Part shown: positions 22,496 to 34,500 of the stretch, piece by piece | Layout of the letters: every line of letters begins with the position of its first letter | Numbering within the stretch: the stretch's first letter is position 1 | Source: Drosophila pseudoobscura | Taxonomy: Eukaryota; Arthropoda; Insecta; Diptera; Drosophilidae | DNA length: 64,000 nucleotides | Direction of reading: 5' to 3' | Assembly: GCF_009870125.1 (NCBI RefSeq) | Contig: NC_046681.1 | Location: forward strand, 25,752,001 to 25,816,000 | The notes under the pieces: generated by a model | What the model saw: the letters and a program-made list of their open reading frames with translations, nothing else | The model's database searches: none | Told to the model about the DNA's origin: nothing | Program-made: the position numbers and the translations under genes

Positions 22496-23078
22496 TTTTT
22501 TTCCTTAATTCCCCGATATATTTCCCCCAAAACAGAATACAACAAGGATAATTTTTCAATAGTTTTATTCATCATAACTTAGCTTAGTATAAGTAAATAT
22601 ACAAGTGGAACTAATTTGTATCTACTATCTCAATATACATATGAACGCGTACAGATATCCTTAAAAACTAACAACAACGATATCTATCTAGAGTCTAGTA
22701 GCCCGCGTAGCCTTCCCTTGATTGCCACTGTCTAAGTCCTTGTTGTCGATGGCCACGTCGAAGGATGAAGATCTCTTGTTTGGTCAGGATCTTGCAGGGG
22801 TGCGCTTCTTTTCTGCTGTAATCCTGGGATTGTACTCTGTTTTGTGAGTGGACAGGAATCATGTCCCTGTACGCTGGAGCCAGCGGGGGTTCACGATGTC
22901 TGCCGGTGAGGCGCCTGGAGTAGATAGACGTCATCGAGCGCACAATCGCTCTTCTGGACTGGTGGTGCCCCTAGTAAACAATGGTGGGCAATTCGGTGAC
23001 CACAGGCACGCAGAAGGTATTTCTAGCCATCGGAGGGTGCGAGCTGCTAAAATGAAAGGAAGGGTTAATAAAAGCAAC
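22496..23078 (-). repeat. Palindrome right arm
   Basis: About 583-bp inverted copy of 21308-21887. It contains the same exon-like fragment on the minus strand (open part 22943-22695) and a mirrored poly(A) signal (TTTATT at 22564-22569). Where the left arm reads a Lys codon, this arm has an in-frame TAG (minus strand of 22971-22973), so at most one copy keeps the longer frame. Confidence 0.95.
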
Positions 23079-26054
23079 AGTATTTAAATGATATGAAAAT
23101 CTTCGGAAGGCTATATCTCAGACGAGTAGGGCGAGATCGGTGCAGGACCAACTCTCCCAGGATCGGGAGAATCCAGACTGCCGAACTGTATCAAAATCTC
23201 GACTCCGAAAATGGGGCCGATTTTTGGCAAATTTAATGATGTAACCATCATGATTTTTTGCGAAAATCGTGAAAAAATGTATGTCCGGTTTTCCGATTGA
23301 AATCGACTGGCAGGACTCTCCCGATCACGAAAAGACATGCCGCTCTCCGATCGGCTGACGGATAGCGGAAATATAGCGTGCAGAAAAAACCAGTATTCTA
23401 ATGAAATGCAAAATCCAAATATTCGGGAGGCTATATCTCAGACGAATATGGCCAGATCGCTGCAGGACCAACTCTCCCAGGATCGGGAGAATCCAGACTG
23501 CCGAACTGTATCAAAATCTCGACTCCGAAAATGGGGCCGATTTTTGGCAAATTTAATGATGTAACCATCATGATTTTTTGCGAAAATCGTGAAAAAATGT
23601 ATGTCCGGTTTTCCGATTGAAATCGACTGGCAGGACTCTCCCGATCACGAAAAGACATGCCGCTCTCCGATCGGCTGACGGATAGCGGAAATATAGCGTG
23701 CAGAAAAAACCAGTATTCTAATGAAATGCAAAATCCAAATATTCGGGAGGCTATATCTCAGACGAATAGGGCCTGATCGCTGCAGGACCAACTCTCCCAG
23801 GATCGAGAGAATCCAGACTGCCGAACTGTATCAAAATCTCGACTCCGAAAATGGGGCCGATTTTTGGCAAATTTAATGATGTAACCATCATGATTTTTTG
23901 CGAAAATCGTGAAAAAATGGATGAGCCTTATTCCGATGGCAGTCGACTGGCAGGACTCTCCCGATCACGAAAAGACAGGGCGCTCTCCGATCGGCTGACG
24001 GATAGCGGAAATATAGCGTTCAGAAAAAACCTGTATTCTAACGAAATGCAAAATCCACATATTCGGGAGGCTATATCTCAGACGAATATGGCCAGATCGC
24101 TGCAGGACCAACTCTCCCAGGATCGGGAGAATCCAGACTGCCGAACTGTATCAAAATCTCGACTCCGAAAATGGGGCCGATTTTTGGCAAATTTAATGAT
24201 GTAACCATCATGATTTTTTGCGAAAATCGTGAAAAAATGGATGAGCCTTATTCCGATGGCAGTCGACTGGCAGGACTCTCCCGATCACGAAAAGACAGGG
24301 CGCTCTCCGATCGGCTGACGGATAGCGGAAATATAGCGTTCAGAAAAAACCTGTATTCTAACGAAATGCAAAATCCACATATTCGGGAGGCTATATCTCA
24401 GACGAATATGGCCAGATCGCTGCAGGACCAACTCTCCCAGGATCGGGAGAATCCAGACTGCCGAACTGTATCAAAATCTCGACTCCGAAAATGGGGCCGA
24501 TTTTTGGCAAATTTAATGATGTAACCATCATGATTTTTTGCGAAAATCGTGAAAAAATGGATGTCCCTTTTTCCGATTGAAATCGACTGGCAGGACTCTC
24601 CCGATCACGAAAAGACATGCCGCTCTCCGATCGGCTGACGGATAGCGGAAATATAGCGTGCAGAAAAAACCAGTATTCTAATAAAATGCAAAATCCAAAT
24701 ATTCGGGAGGCTATATCTCAGACGAATAGGGCCTGATCGCTGCAGGACCAACTCTCCCAGGATCGAGAGAATCCAGACTGCCGAACTGTATCAAAATCTC
24801 GACTCCGAAAATGGGGCCGATTTTTGGCAAATTTAATGATGTAACCATCATGATTTTTTGCGAAAATCGTGAAAAAATGTATGTCCCCTTTTCCGATTGA
24901 AATCGACTGGCAGGACTCTCCCGATCACGAAAAGACATACCGCTCTCCGATCGGCTGACGGATAGCGGAACTATAGCCTACGGAAAAACCAGTATTCTAA
25001 TGAAATGCAAAATCCAAATATTCGGGTGGCTATATCTCAGACGAATAGGGCCTGATCGCTGCAGGACCAACTCTCCCAGGATCGGGAGAATCCAGACTGC
25101 CGAACTGTATCAAAATCTCGACTCCGAAAATGGGGCCGATTTTTTGCAAATTTAATGATGTAACCATCATGATTTTTTGCGAAAATCGTGAAAAAATGGA
25201 TGTCCCCTTTTCCGATTGAAATCGACTGGCAGGACTCTCCCGATCACGAAAAGACATACCGCTCTCCGATCGGCTGACGGATAGCGGAACTATAGCCTAC
25301 GGAAAAACCAGTATTCTAATGAAATGCAAAATCCAAATATTCGGGAGGCTATATCTCAGACGAATAGGGCCTGATCGCTGCAGGACCAACTCTCCCAGGA
25401 TCGGGAGAATCCAGACTGCCGAACTGTATCAAAATCTCGACTCCGAAAATGGGGCCGATTTTTGGCAAATTTAATGATGTAACCATCATGATTTTTTGCG
25501 AAAATCGTGAAAAAATGGATGTCCGATTTTCCGATTGCAGTCGATTGGCAGGACTCTCCCGATCACGAAAAGACATGCCGCTCTCCGATCGGCTGACGGA
25601 TAGCGGAAATATAGCCTACGGAAAAACCAGTATTCTAACGAAATGCAAAATACAAATATTCGGGTGGCTATATCTCAGACGAATATGGCCAGATCGCTGC
25701 AGGACCAACTCTCCCAGGATCGGGAGAATCCAGACTGCCGAACTGTATCAAAATCTCGACTCCGAAAATGGGGCCGATTTTTGGCAAATTTAATGATGTA
25801 ACCATCATGATTTTCTGCGAAAATCGTGAAAAAATGTATGTCCCTTTTTCCGATGGAAATCGACTGGCAGGACTCTCCCGATCACGAAAAGACATACCGC
25901 TCTCTGATCGGCTGAAGTATAGCGGAAATATAGCCTACGGAAAACCCAGTATTCTAACGAAACGCAAAATCCAAAACTTCGAAAGGCTTTATCTCAGATA
26001 AATAGAGTCAGATCGGTGAAGGACTAACTCTTCCAGGATCGTGAGGATTCTCAA
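23079..26054 (-). repeat. Satellite array, right block (inverted orientation)
   Basis: About nine monomers of 319-320 bp in the orientation opposite to the left and middle blocks; the minus-strand landmark ends at 23338, 23658, 24618, 24938, 25257, 25576 and 25895, and the remaining units carry a variant at that site. Two adjacent units near 23851 and 24171 share the same variant (GATGAGCCTTATTCCGATGG). The outermost copy (25900-26054) is degenerate, as expected at an array edge. The block ends about 370 bp before the Mss4 start codon. Confidence 0.96.
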
Positions 26055-26325
26055 ATAAGTTTCAGTAAAGTTAATACAAATATTTTCACATCGGTATATT
26101 TACGGTATATTTTTTGCCACCATGTCCAGCTCACACACCTTGCAATGTTGATACTTTTTATAGAATTTTGAAGTGTATTTAAAGACGCGTTGTGGACTAT
26201 CCAATGCAACAATGTAGATTCAATTAAGAAGAGAATTTAAAATTAGTCAGTCTTGTAGGAAATTGATTTACGAATCGGATAAAATTATGAGTCCACAATT
26301 ATGAGTTCACAACTTATTGGTTTTG

Positions 26326-26373
26326 GTCAGTATATTTTCGGTATATTTTGTTTTACTTCTGAGGGTCACACTG
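26326..26373 (+). promoter_or_regulatory. Mss4 core promoter (two Motif 6, one Motif 1)
   Basis: GTCAGTATATTT (26326-26337) and TTCGGTATATTT (26337-26348) both fit the Drosophila core-promoter Motif 6 consensus KTYRGTATWTTT. GGGTCACACTG (26363-26373) fits Motif 1 (YGGTCACACTR) except at its first base. This Motif 1/6 pair is typical of housekeeping genes with dispersed starts. Related GGTATATTT pieces also occur at 26092-26112. The start codon is 50 bp downstream. Confidence 0.75.
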
Positions 26374-26422
26374 CAATTTGTATACATTCATAAGAAAACA
26401 AAAAACCAAAAAGATTTAAAAC

Positions 26423-26846
26423 ATGACTGAAGAGGCCACTATTTCCGATCAAATAGCTGATGGAAAGAATAAAACCAATGTGCGATGCCAGTTCTGCAAC
26501 AGTTTAATGCTGAAGGCGCGCGAGGGGAGCTACAGCGAGCAGGAGGTAAGTGCCGGCACGCATCCATGATTAAGATATTCTAATGCTTAAGCTGTTCTGC
26601 CAGATAGATGTCCCGCTGATGGTGCAAAAGCAGGACAGGACGGCGGACAACCTAAACACTGAGCCCTTGAAGCACTTCTGGCTGGTGAAGGATATGCTGA
26701 CGTTCGAGAACATAGGCTTCTCCCACACTGTGGATGGCAAGAAGTTTCTGGTGTGTGCCGACTGCGAACGTGGACCCGTGGGCTATCACGAGCTGAGCAC
26801 AAAGCATTGTTACCTGGCCCTCAAGCGGGTGGTGCATACGGACTAA
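26423..26846 (+). CDS. Mss4: Mss4, guanine-nucleotide-free chaperone/exchange factor for Rab GTPases
   Basis: Two exons, 26423-26545 and 26604-26846, separated by a 58-bp intron, give 121 residues, close to mammalian Mss4/RABIF (about 123). Mss4 binds exocytic Rab proteins, promotes GDP release and holds them nucleotide-free in the cytosol. The zinc-binding cysteines are present as two CxxC pairs, VRCQFCNSLML (residues 22-25) and VCADCERGPVGYHE in the second exon; WLVKDM and the FENIGFS segment also fit the family. The start codon lies in ACATGA context 50 bp after the Motif 1 box. The 3' end has ATTAAA near 26889. The frame is intact although the satellite array is less than 400 bp away. Confidence 0.95.
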
Positions 26847-28502
26847 GTGGCGGACTTTGTAGCTAAGATTTCAAGGCTTCATTTATCATTAAACGCACAT
26901 TGCTTTTAACTTTTAACTGTCCGCAAAGGCCCATTAAAAAGTGTGTATTATATATCAGTGCGTTTTGTAAGATGTGCCGCACAAGAGCTGTTAAATATAC
27001 ATGTATTATCACTGTATTTTAAGCAATCCCTGGCCTGGGCAACACGGAAAGACACCTAGTTTTTGTATTCATATTTATTGTTTTTCACTTTAAACATTTT
27101 ACAATTTTATTGCATTATAAATATTGCATTTTTAGAGGAGATTCTTTCTTAATTAACTAAAAAATTGTCACTATAAACTGTTATTTTGCTATTTTGAACT
27201 AAAAATGATGTATTTGTTGCTTTGGTTGGTTTCTGTAACGTTTAACATACATTTATTTTATTATTTTTATTTTCTTGCATTTATCTCTACAATGGACAAA
27301 ACTTTTGCACATTTGCATTCGTTCTACTACTTGGATGTGGATGTCCCATAATGTTGGTTCCTTTTTTATGTGGGATGTGGGGATGCCTTTAGCCGGGAGG
27401 TGGCTCCATTGTGGGTTTGGTGTCGGTGTCCTCCTATTCCTCCTCCTGCTCCTCCTCCTATGCGGTAGATGAATCGATTCTCAAAGTTTTCCGTTTTTGG
27501 CAGTTGGTTACAACAACGAGTGTTTTTATTTTCTTTTTTTTTCGTTTTGGGGGAGTGCGTTAGATGGGGGCGTGGTTTTCGCTTGGCCTCTGGCTGTGTG
27601 GTGTCCTTCAAGCGTGCTTCAACTATTCTAGGAATGGGTATGGTTTTGGGTTTAGGGGATTTTCATTTCTTGATTCTTACTTTAGCTTCTTTTCTAATTA
27701 TACTATAAAGTGTGTGTTTAATGCTTTTTCACGGCTTTGGCTGCCATTTAAATACTTTTTCGTTTGTTTAGCGGTTTAATTTTTTAGAAATTTCTTTAAA
27801 TTTTCTTCCATTTTTTGTTTGTTTTTCTTTTGTTAATTTTAAGTCTTATGAAAATAAAAATAGAGAAACTTAGACAAAGAGTGTTAACATTTATAGTTTA
27901 TTTACTACTGTTAGTTTGGGGCCTCCTTTGACTTTTATTTCGTTTGGTTTAATTGGATTTCTTTAAATACTTTTTAACTGCGGTAGGTTTTAGTTTTTAT
28001 CGTTATATTATACTCGTATTCTCGTACATTAGTTTCAAAATTCATACTGTGTAAAATAGATTTGAACGATTATATTGGCCAAATGTAACATGATCTCTTT
28101 TTGTTTTTTATATACATTTACAACTTAAGCAATTCTCTCGTTTATTAAATGTTTCGTATAAAGCTTTTTACGGTTCTCCATTCAAAAATGTTACAAAATC
28201 ATGCTGGGACAGAGCTGCAAATGATACAGATACACCATTAGATATTAGATATGATTGTTTTTCTTATTCTCGTGAACTTTTTTCGGTTCTTACCAAGCTC
28301 TGTGGCAGCTCTCTACGTGTGGACCATCTTGATGGGAGGGTGAGAGGGTAAAGCGGCAACGGGTTTCACAGAAGTGTCACAGAAGTTAAAAAGAGTCAGC
28401 AACAATACGAAAACAAAAAACATTTGGTTGGATGATGAATCGACGAAAAAACAAACCAAAAAAACACAACTGAGGCGGCTCCTCGCGTCTCCTGCGGCCG
28501 TC
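26847..28502. other. 3' ends of Mss4 and Ly6-A; AT-rich non-coding
   Basis: The two genes converge here. The first ~150 bp should be Mss4 3' UTR. Most of 27060-28500 is T-rich on the plus strand (A-rich on the minus) and may be a long Ly6-A 3' UTR, with several TTTATT (minus-strand AATAAA) candidates. A few open frames rich in Leu or Phe are simple-sequence artefacts. Confidence 0.5.
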
Positions 28503-31500
28503 CTAACGCTGCAGCCACTGGAAGGCGCCCAGCAGGAGACCCACCATGGCCACCACACCCACCGTGGAGGCACTCATCGTGGCAGCGCCATTGCAATTGT
28601 CCGTATCACAGGAGCAGACCACCTGGCGCCCGCCAAAGCCGGCACGCGAATAGCAATAGTTGGTCGAGGTCTGGTTCTGATATCCGCAGGTCCGTATCAC
28701 GCGGCTATCTGGGGGCACTGCAACAAGAGACTCTCAATTTAATGTTCATCAGTTTCGCTGTACTTTCTATACGTACGGCTGTTCACAGAGAACTCAATGA
28801 TCTGTGTGATCTTGCGACAATAGGTGGGTATCCCCTTGCCACGAGACGAGTACTGCTCATCGCAGTCCTTTAGCAAATTCTCTGGCGGTATGTCCAGTGC
28901 ACAGTTGGCATCTTTATGGCTATTGCAAACAAAGCATTTGATGGCATAGCCTGGAAAAAAGAGTAACGAACGGGTGTATATAGTGGTTGTAGGGGCTATA
29001 GTGGTTATAAAGGATGGGATCTGTTCCTCCCTGTTTAAAAGGTACCCTTTACTGATGTCATTCAAGCAAGACAAAACCTTTCCTCTACTTTTCTCTGGCA
29101 CAGAATTGATTTGATTTCCATAATTGCATTTATGCATCCTGTTGGGAAAATTTCCCCCTCCTATTAGCTAATGGCACCCATATACCATTGCTAATACAAT
29201 ATTCCTGCCTTGCTGGGAATATTGCCTTCTGGTGGCACTCAGTGTTCCACTTAATTGACCACAAAGCAACCAAGTTAATGCCAATTAGAAATTTTCCATT
29301 CCTAGCATACGTTTAACCTTAATAGTTTGATAAAAAAAAAAAGCAGAGAAAATAATAGCAAAAAGCATATAAACAAATATCAGACGTTGTCAGGGCAAAT
29401 GATACACACAGCACAGATTCTTCTATATAAAGAGATCTTTATAGTACTTTTGATGGTTGTGTTGCTGCCTTAGCTAAATTGAATTTAAGGTCGTGCGCGA
29501 CACGAGATTCGCATTATTTAATCTTCGGAATATACAGATCCAAAATGTTGTGTCTACTGCTCTCTGCACTCTGCTCTCTACAGTGCCCTCTTCATCTACA
29601 ATGATGCAACTTGTGATGCGCTTTTGCTTCACACTGTGTGCCAAAAATGGCACAATGGCACGGAAACGGTTGAGATGCCAGTGATGGAAGCGACGCCTCC
29701 ATTAGTGCCATACTGCGAGTCTCTTCAGAGGCGATTGCTAATTGAAACCACAGCAGACATTGTTAATGGACTCCAATAACTTTGCTACTCCTCCTCCTCC
29801 TCCTCCTCCTCCTACTGCTACTATACTTCTCACCCAATCTGGGTTACATAAGCAAAGTGGCCATAGCGGAATAATGCCTGCTTTTAGGCAGTGCAGCTGA
29901 TGGGCGAACAATAGAAAGGAAAGTAGTAGAAGGAGTATACACTCTGTGGGCTATAAGGAATCTTTTGTTTTAGAAGTATATTGATTTAAAAGGGTAGGGT
30001 ATAGCTCATCCTATAGGGTTGTCTATTCGATAAATTGAATGAGTGAGTTTCTGAAACATCAATGAATAGGCCCAGAAGCTTGTATTTCTAACTACATCTG
30101 TTAGAGCTACAAGTCTCTATCATCTTTATCATACGATCTATCTCAACTCTGTTGGAATTAATAGTTTGAGAACATCTCGAACGAAGATATCATCATGCAA
30201 TCCATGCAATAAAATTTGTATGACTTTAATGACTGAAATCCTGAATGACTTATTGGCAATCAAATCAATCCATCAATTAATCAATTAAATACCCTTAGTG
30301 GAACATTTTGTGTCGATTTTCAGACAGTTCAAGCATTTTCCGTCCATTAAATATTCATTTAGAAATTTTCTTGCCATAAAAGCTTTAAAAGTTTCCACTG
30401 TTTGCACTGTTAGTCATGACAAATTAAGGTTTGTTATAGTTTATAAATAGCCATAGATGCAATTGCATTGATTGCATTGCACGTATAGTATACTTGAACG
30501 AATATGTATCTATATTTTGGGGTATAACCAAGAATGAGGGGATCTATTGGGTTGTTTACAAAACACACAGATTTCCGCTTTCTTCAGTCATATCGACTTG
30601 AAGATTCCCTTTATGTAAGACGACTTTGGGGATATGGGATTACTGCATTTGGCCCCTGGCCGGACTCTTGGCCAAATAGAGTGCGCATGTCCTACATTAT
30701 ACTTGCACACACATATACACATGTCGACACAGGAAAACGGGGGGAAAATTTGATCCACTTTTGAAAAAAGAAGGCAGGAAGAGCCAACGGAAATGTAGAG
30801 TAATTAGGCCTGTCATTTGAGTTATTTTAATGACAGTTTGGGGGGACTTTACAACTTGTATCCAGAGATAGTAGAGGTGTCAAATTTTGGTGGGGTGTCA
30901 GGACAACAACCCTTAAAGACAATGCCCTAGCTCCTTTTTGGGGGAAAAAGCTGTGCGCTGTGAAAGAGAGCCGCCAACAAATGAAGTAGAGAAAAAAGTT
31001 CAGTTTTTGGCCAGGGCTTTGAGAAGAGAGAGATAGAGAGAGACGAGACGAGACCGAGACTCACTGAAAGGAACCTTACACACGATACACGATATATGTA
31101 TCTATTGGAATGCAAAAATGCTCTTACTACTCGGAAGGGGAGTGTGCGTGCGTGCAAGTCGTGTCGGGGTGTGTGTGCTGTGATGTGATGGACAAAAAGG
31201 CGCCATGGCGGCCGGCTTAGATACTCCTTGGTGGCGTCAAGACGGCGCCACAAGCTCTCCCCAATTCATTGCCCCCACCCAAAGGTCTCTCTTTCTCTCT
31301 CTCTCACTCTCTCTCTATCTCTACCGCTCTCTGTGGCAGAGTGAATCGCTTATTATGTAATCGTAATCGCGATGTAAGGGCTTCCGCTGGCTATGGTAAT
31401 CTCTACTCTACGAATAAGTTGGAGGATGGTATGTTTTTTGTGGGAGTGTTCCATTTGGTATGGTATCCTTTTACCTTGCTGCACGGCTACGGCCAGAATC

Positions 31501-31529
31501 AGCGCACTAATCACATAGATGTACTGCAT
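28503..31529 (-). CDS. Ly6-A: Ly6/uPAR three-finger protein, GPI-anchored type
   Basis: Exons 31529-31475, 28950-28777 and 28717-28503 join in frame to 147 residues. Exon 1 encodes a signal peptide (MQYIYVISALILAVAVQQ) and ends in a phase-1 intron of about 2.5 kb. The mature part has the ten cysteines of a Ly6 domain (24, 27, 35, 48, 63, 87, 98, 111, 113, 118), closing with CSCDTDNCNG. The C-terminus is a hydrophobic tail (VGVVAMVGLLLGAFQWL), as expected for GPI attachment after about Asn119. Such fly proteins act at the cell surface or in sorting of septate-junction components; the specific role is unknown. It is the only member of the cluster on the minus strand. From memory the 28D cluster includes CG6583, CG7781, CG7778, CG14275, CG14274, atilla and CG14273, but I cannot assign one-to-one. 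Confidence 0.9.
28951..31474 (-). other. Ly6-A first intron
   Basis: About 2.5 kb without coding signals. It holds a (CTC)n run at about 29788-29813 and CT/GA-rich stretches near 31030 and 31290. Donor GTAAAA follows the signal-peptide exon, and acceptor TTTTTCCAG precedes the second exon. Confidence 0.75.
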
Positions 31530-34500
31530 TTTTATTCGATTCTTTTAATTGTTGTCAATTCTACGATGATGATGATGCTCTTCCAATTGAAACACACAGC
31601 CAGAAGGGACGTGACGCGCTTCGACTCGGAACTCGACTATTTAGTTGTGGGCACAAAGTAATTTAGCGAAATTGATTCGTTCGTTCTTTTCTCTTTTTGT
31701 TCAATTGAGCTTCAGATTCGACTCAATTCACGGCTCCTGATGCTATCTCTACACACAAAACGATTGTATTAAATTATTTTCCCTGCTGACTCTTGTGCAA
31801 AAAACAAGCGCTCACGGCGCACACGGCAAACGCTGACAAACGGTTGACAAACGACTGGGCGAATCCGGCAGCAGGCAGCAGGCAGCTCCACACGACAAAT
31901 GTAGCACGAATGATTCGTTTCGTATGTGGAGGCAGCTGGCAGCTGGAGCTGTAGATGGAGACCGACCCCATCTAGCCCCAAAGCTTTCGCGGGAAGCTTT
32001 TTGAGTGCGCGACGCGGCGCTGCGTCCTCTTTCTTTCGGTTTTGAGTGTGTGGCTGCTGCACAGGGGAGGCAGGGAAGGAGCCGAGCCCCGAAAGAGCCG
32101 CAAGTGCAAATGGTTTTGGGGACTACACTGACCAGCATGGGTAGGGGTTATGGAATACAATTTTCAGCCTAAATAAAGCAAATAGAGCAAAATTTCATTT
32201 ATAATCGTATATGTATAGGAGTGACCACTTGGCTCCTTCCTGGAGAATTGATTTCTTTGTACAAGAGAAGTGTATAGCTAAATAGCTTTGAATAGCAAAA
32301 ACGTTTCAATAAAAAACTGCAGCTAGAACCACAACAGATCTTCCTAGAAAAACCCCGAGTTCTTTCTCATTGATGCTCCCATTCTCGTTTTCCCACTCCA
32401 ACAAATTTTCATATTCATAACTTTCGTTCAAATATGTCCTAATTAATTCTAATTTTGCAGCTTACTTTGCCGAGAGACTCTCAAGTAATTTCAGCCTGCA
32501 ATTAAGCGAAGTGACTGCACTGAACCCCATGGCCTAACCCTGAGCGCCACTTCAACCGGCCGTCCAGACACTCAATAAAGAGGCACACGTGAATGGCCCA
32601 AGATCTCATATCAGTATGCACTATACGTACGTGTAAATGATCGTGTACGATCATAAGCTAAGCATAAATCAGCCTAGTGCATTAATTAAGCTTAATCGCA
32701 GGCTTCCTCTTCGAGCTTATCAAAAAGTCTCACAAATTGTGGCCCCAAGCCGCTGGCCAATTGAATTAGGGGTCTCGTCTCGTCTCTCGTCTCTCGTATC
32801 TCGCTTTCTCTCACTCATTCTCACTTTATCAGCTTATTCTTATTTTTGCGGAGCATTTTGGCTTGGACTCTGCCTGCCTTTGTGCCCCAATCAGCGCGAA
32901 AATTAAAGAAGCCATGGGGAGATTGATTCAGGGGTTTGCCCTTTGGGAGCACACTAGTTCTCCTTGAGATCTCTTCACACTTCTCAGTCTGGTTTTTTTT
33001 TGTCACTCTCCTCCAATTGATGCTGTAGCTATAAATAGATATACTTATAGTGGGAAGCAGTTTTGTCGTAGGGTTAAAGTACGTATAACCCATTAAGGGC
33101 TGCTCCTAGACCCGATTTATATGAAACTTTGATATGTTTGCCTTGAAAGGCATAGTAGTTGATAGAAAGACAAAAGATCCATTAGGTATTAGTAGGTACC
33201 ATTAGTATGGTATTGCTGTTAATTCTGGGATGCTGTTTGTAAGTTTTCCATGTCTGGTCTGCGCGAAAATTATAGTTTATAGTTTATCATTTTCATGGGT
33301 ATTTAAATTCCCAACGGACCCGAATTCTCAGAGTACATAAAATTAAAGCTTTCTAAGCACATTCTAAGCTTTCTAATCCAAAGCTTTCAATCAGTGAAAC
33401 CCGACTAAAAGCTTTAATCTAACTTAAAAAAAACAGGGTTAAGTTTATACTGGGTTTTTGATTTTGAAAAAATTTCCCCCTTTTTTGAACAGCTCAAATT
33501 TTGTTCCCTCTCATTTGAATTGGTTTATTTTGTTAAGGGAAAGCCCATTCATTTTGTTTTTTTTTATTACAATTAATCTGGAAATTAAATGCGACAATTA
33601 AATGCTCGGTGGGGGCAATAAAGGGGGAGGGTAGGGTCGTTACCTCTCCAGACAGACAGACAATCACTTGGCTGATTCAAATTCAAACCAAACCGGTTCC
33701 AACAAACAAGAATCTGTTTTCATAATTCGAATCCAAAGTCTGACCCACCAATAACGCAATAAAATTTTGTGTGTGTTTCAGTACTTAGAGAACAGCTGAT
33801 TCCATGGATCGATGCGATCTCAATGCCATTTGCCCCAAAGCCAATGACAACACAACACTTTTTCTAGAATTTAGTTACACGTTCGATTTGCATGCGTTTG
33901 GTTCCGCTTACTGTCTACTGCCGGTTGAGGTATTTCGCTATTTGAGTGTTTCAAAAGTATTTACAGATTTACAGACTGCAAAGTTACGTTTAAAGTGACA
34001 TTTAGTGTGAGTAAACAAAAATAATAGGGAATATTTGAACATTCTTCGAATAAACTAATTAATAAAAGTACATCCAATGGATGACCTTGAAAGAGTATTT
34101 TTTACCTGAATAATTTACTATTAAATAAAATAATTTCCACTCTTTGAAATAGTATTTTATGGATAGTTTTTGGTAGGGACGATTCTTTAAATCCACCCTT
34201 TTCTTATACACTTTTCAAATTTCCTCAATTTCCTTTCACTTTCCATTTTAACAAGCAAATTTTCCACTCTTTTATGGCCAAACGATCACGTCATAAATCC
34301 AAGCGCTTTACCTGTGAACCGCTTCGAACTGGCTAAAACCGGCAACTGAGTCGGTTGACCACGGATCTCATTTCGTTGAGCACCGAAGCAGAGTGGAAAA
34401 TTTCAAATTTACATAGTTGCATGGCTTGCAGAAACCGAAATGAATGAATAAAGAACCGAAGAGAAATGAATTAAATTGAATGTTAAGAGGCACATGCAGC

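Noticed and set aside
21308-23078. A simple DNA transposon with 580-bp terminal inverted repeats
   Set aside because: The inverted homology continues into the flanking satellite, and the flanks (AAATACT and AGTATTT) are inverted, not directly repeated, so no target-site duplication exists. It remains possible that an old element seeded the structure.
5511-26054. CRISPR-like array
   Set aside because: Repeats are about 320 bp and directly adjacent without unique spacers, in a eukaryotic genome.
20303-26054. Foldback (FB or Galileo) transposon with satellite-like terminal repeats
   Set aside because: The outer ends (5511 on the left, 26054 on the right) stop at different points of the monomer, and there is no target duplication or matching terminal motif. 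No transposase is present.
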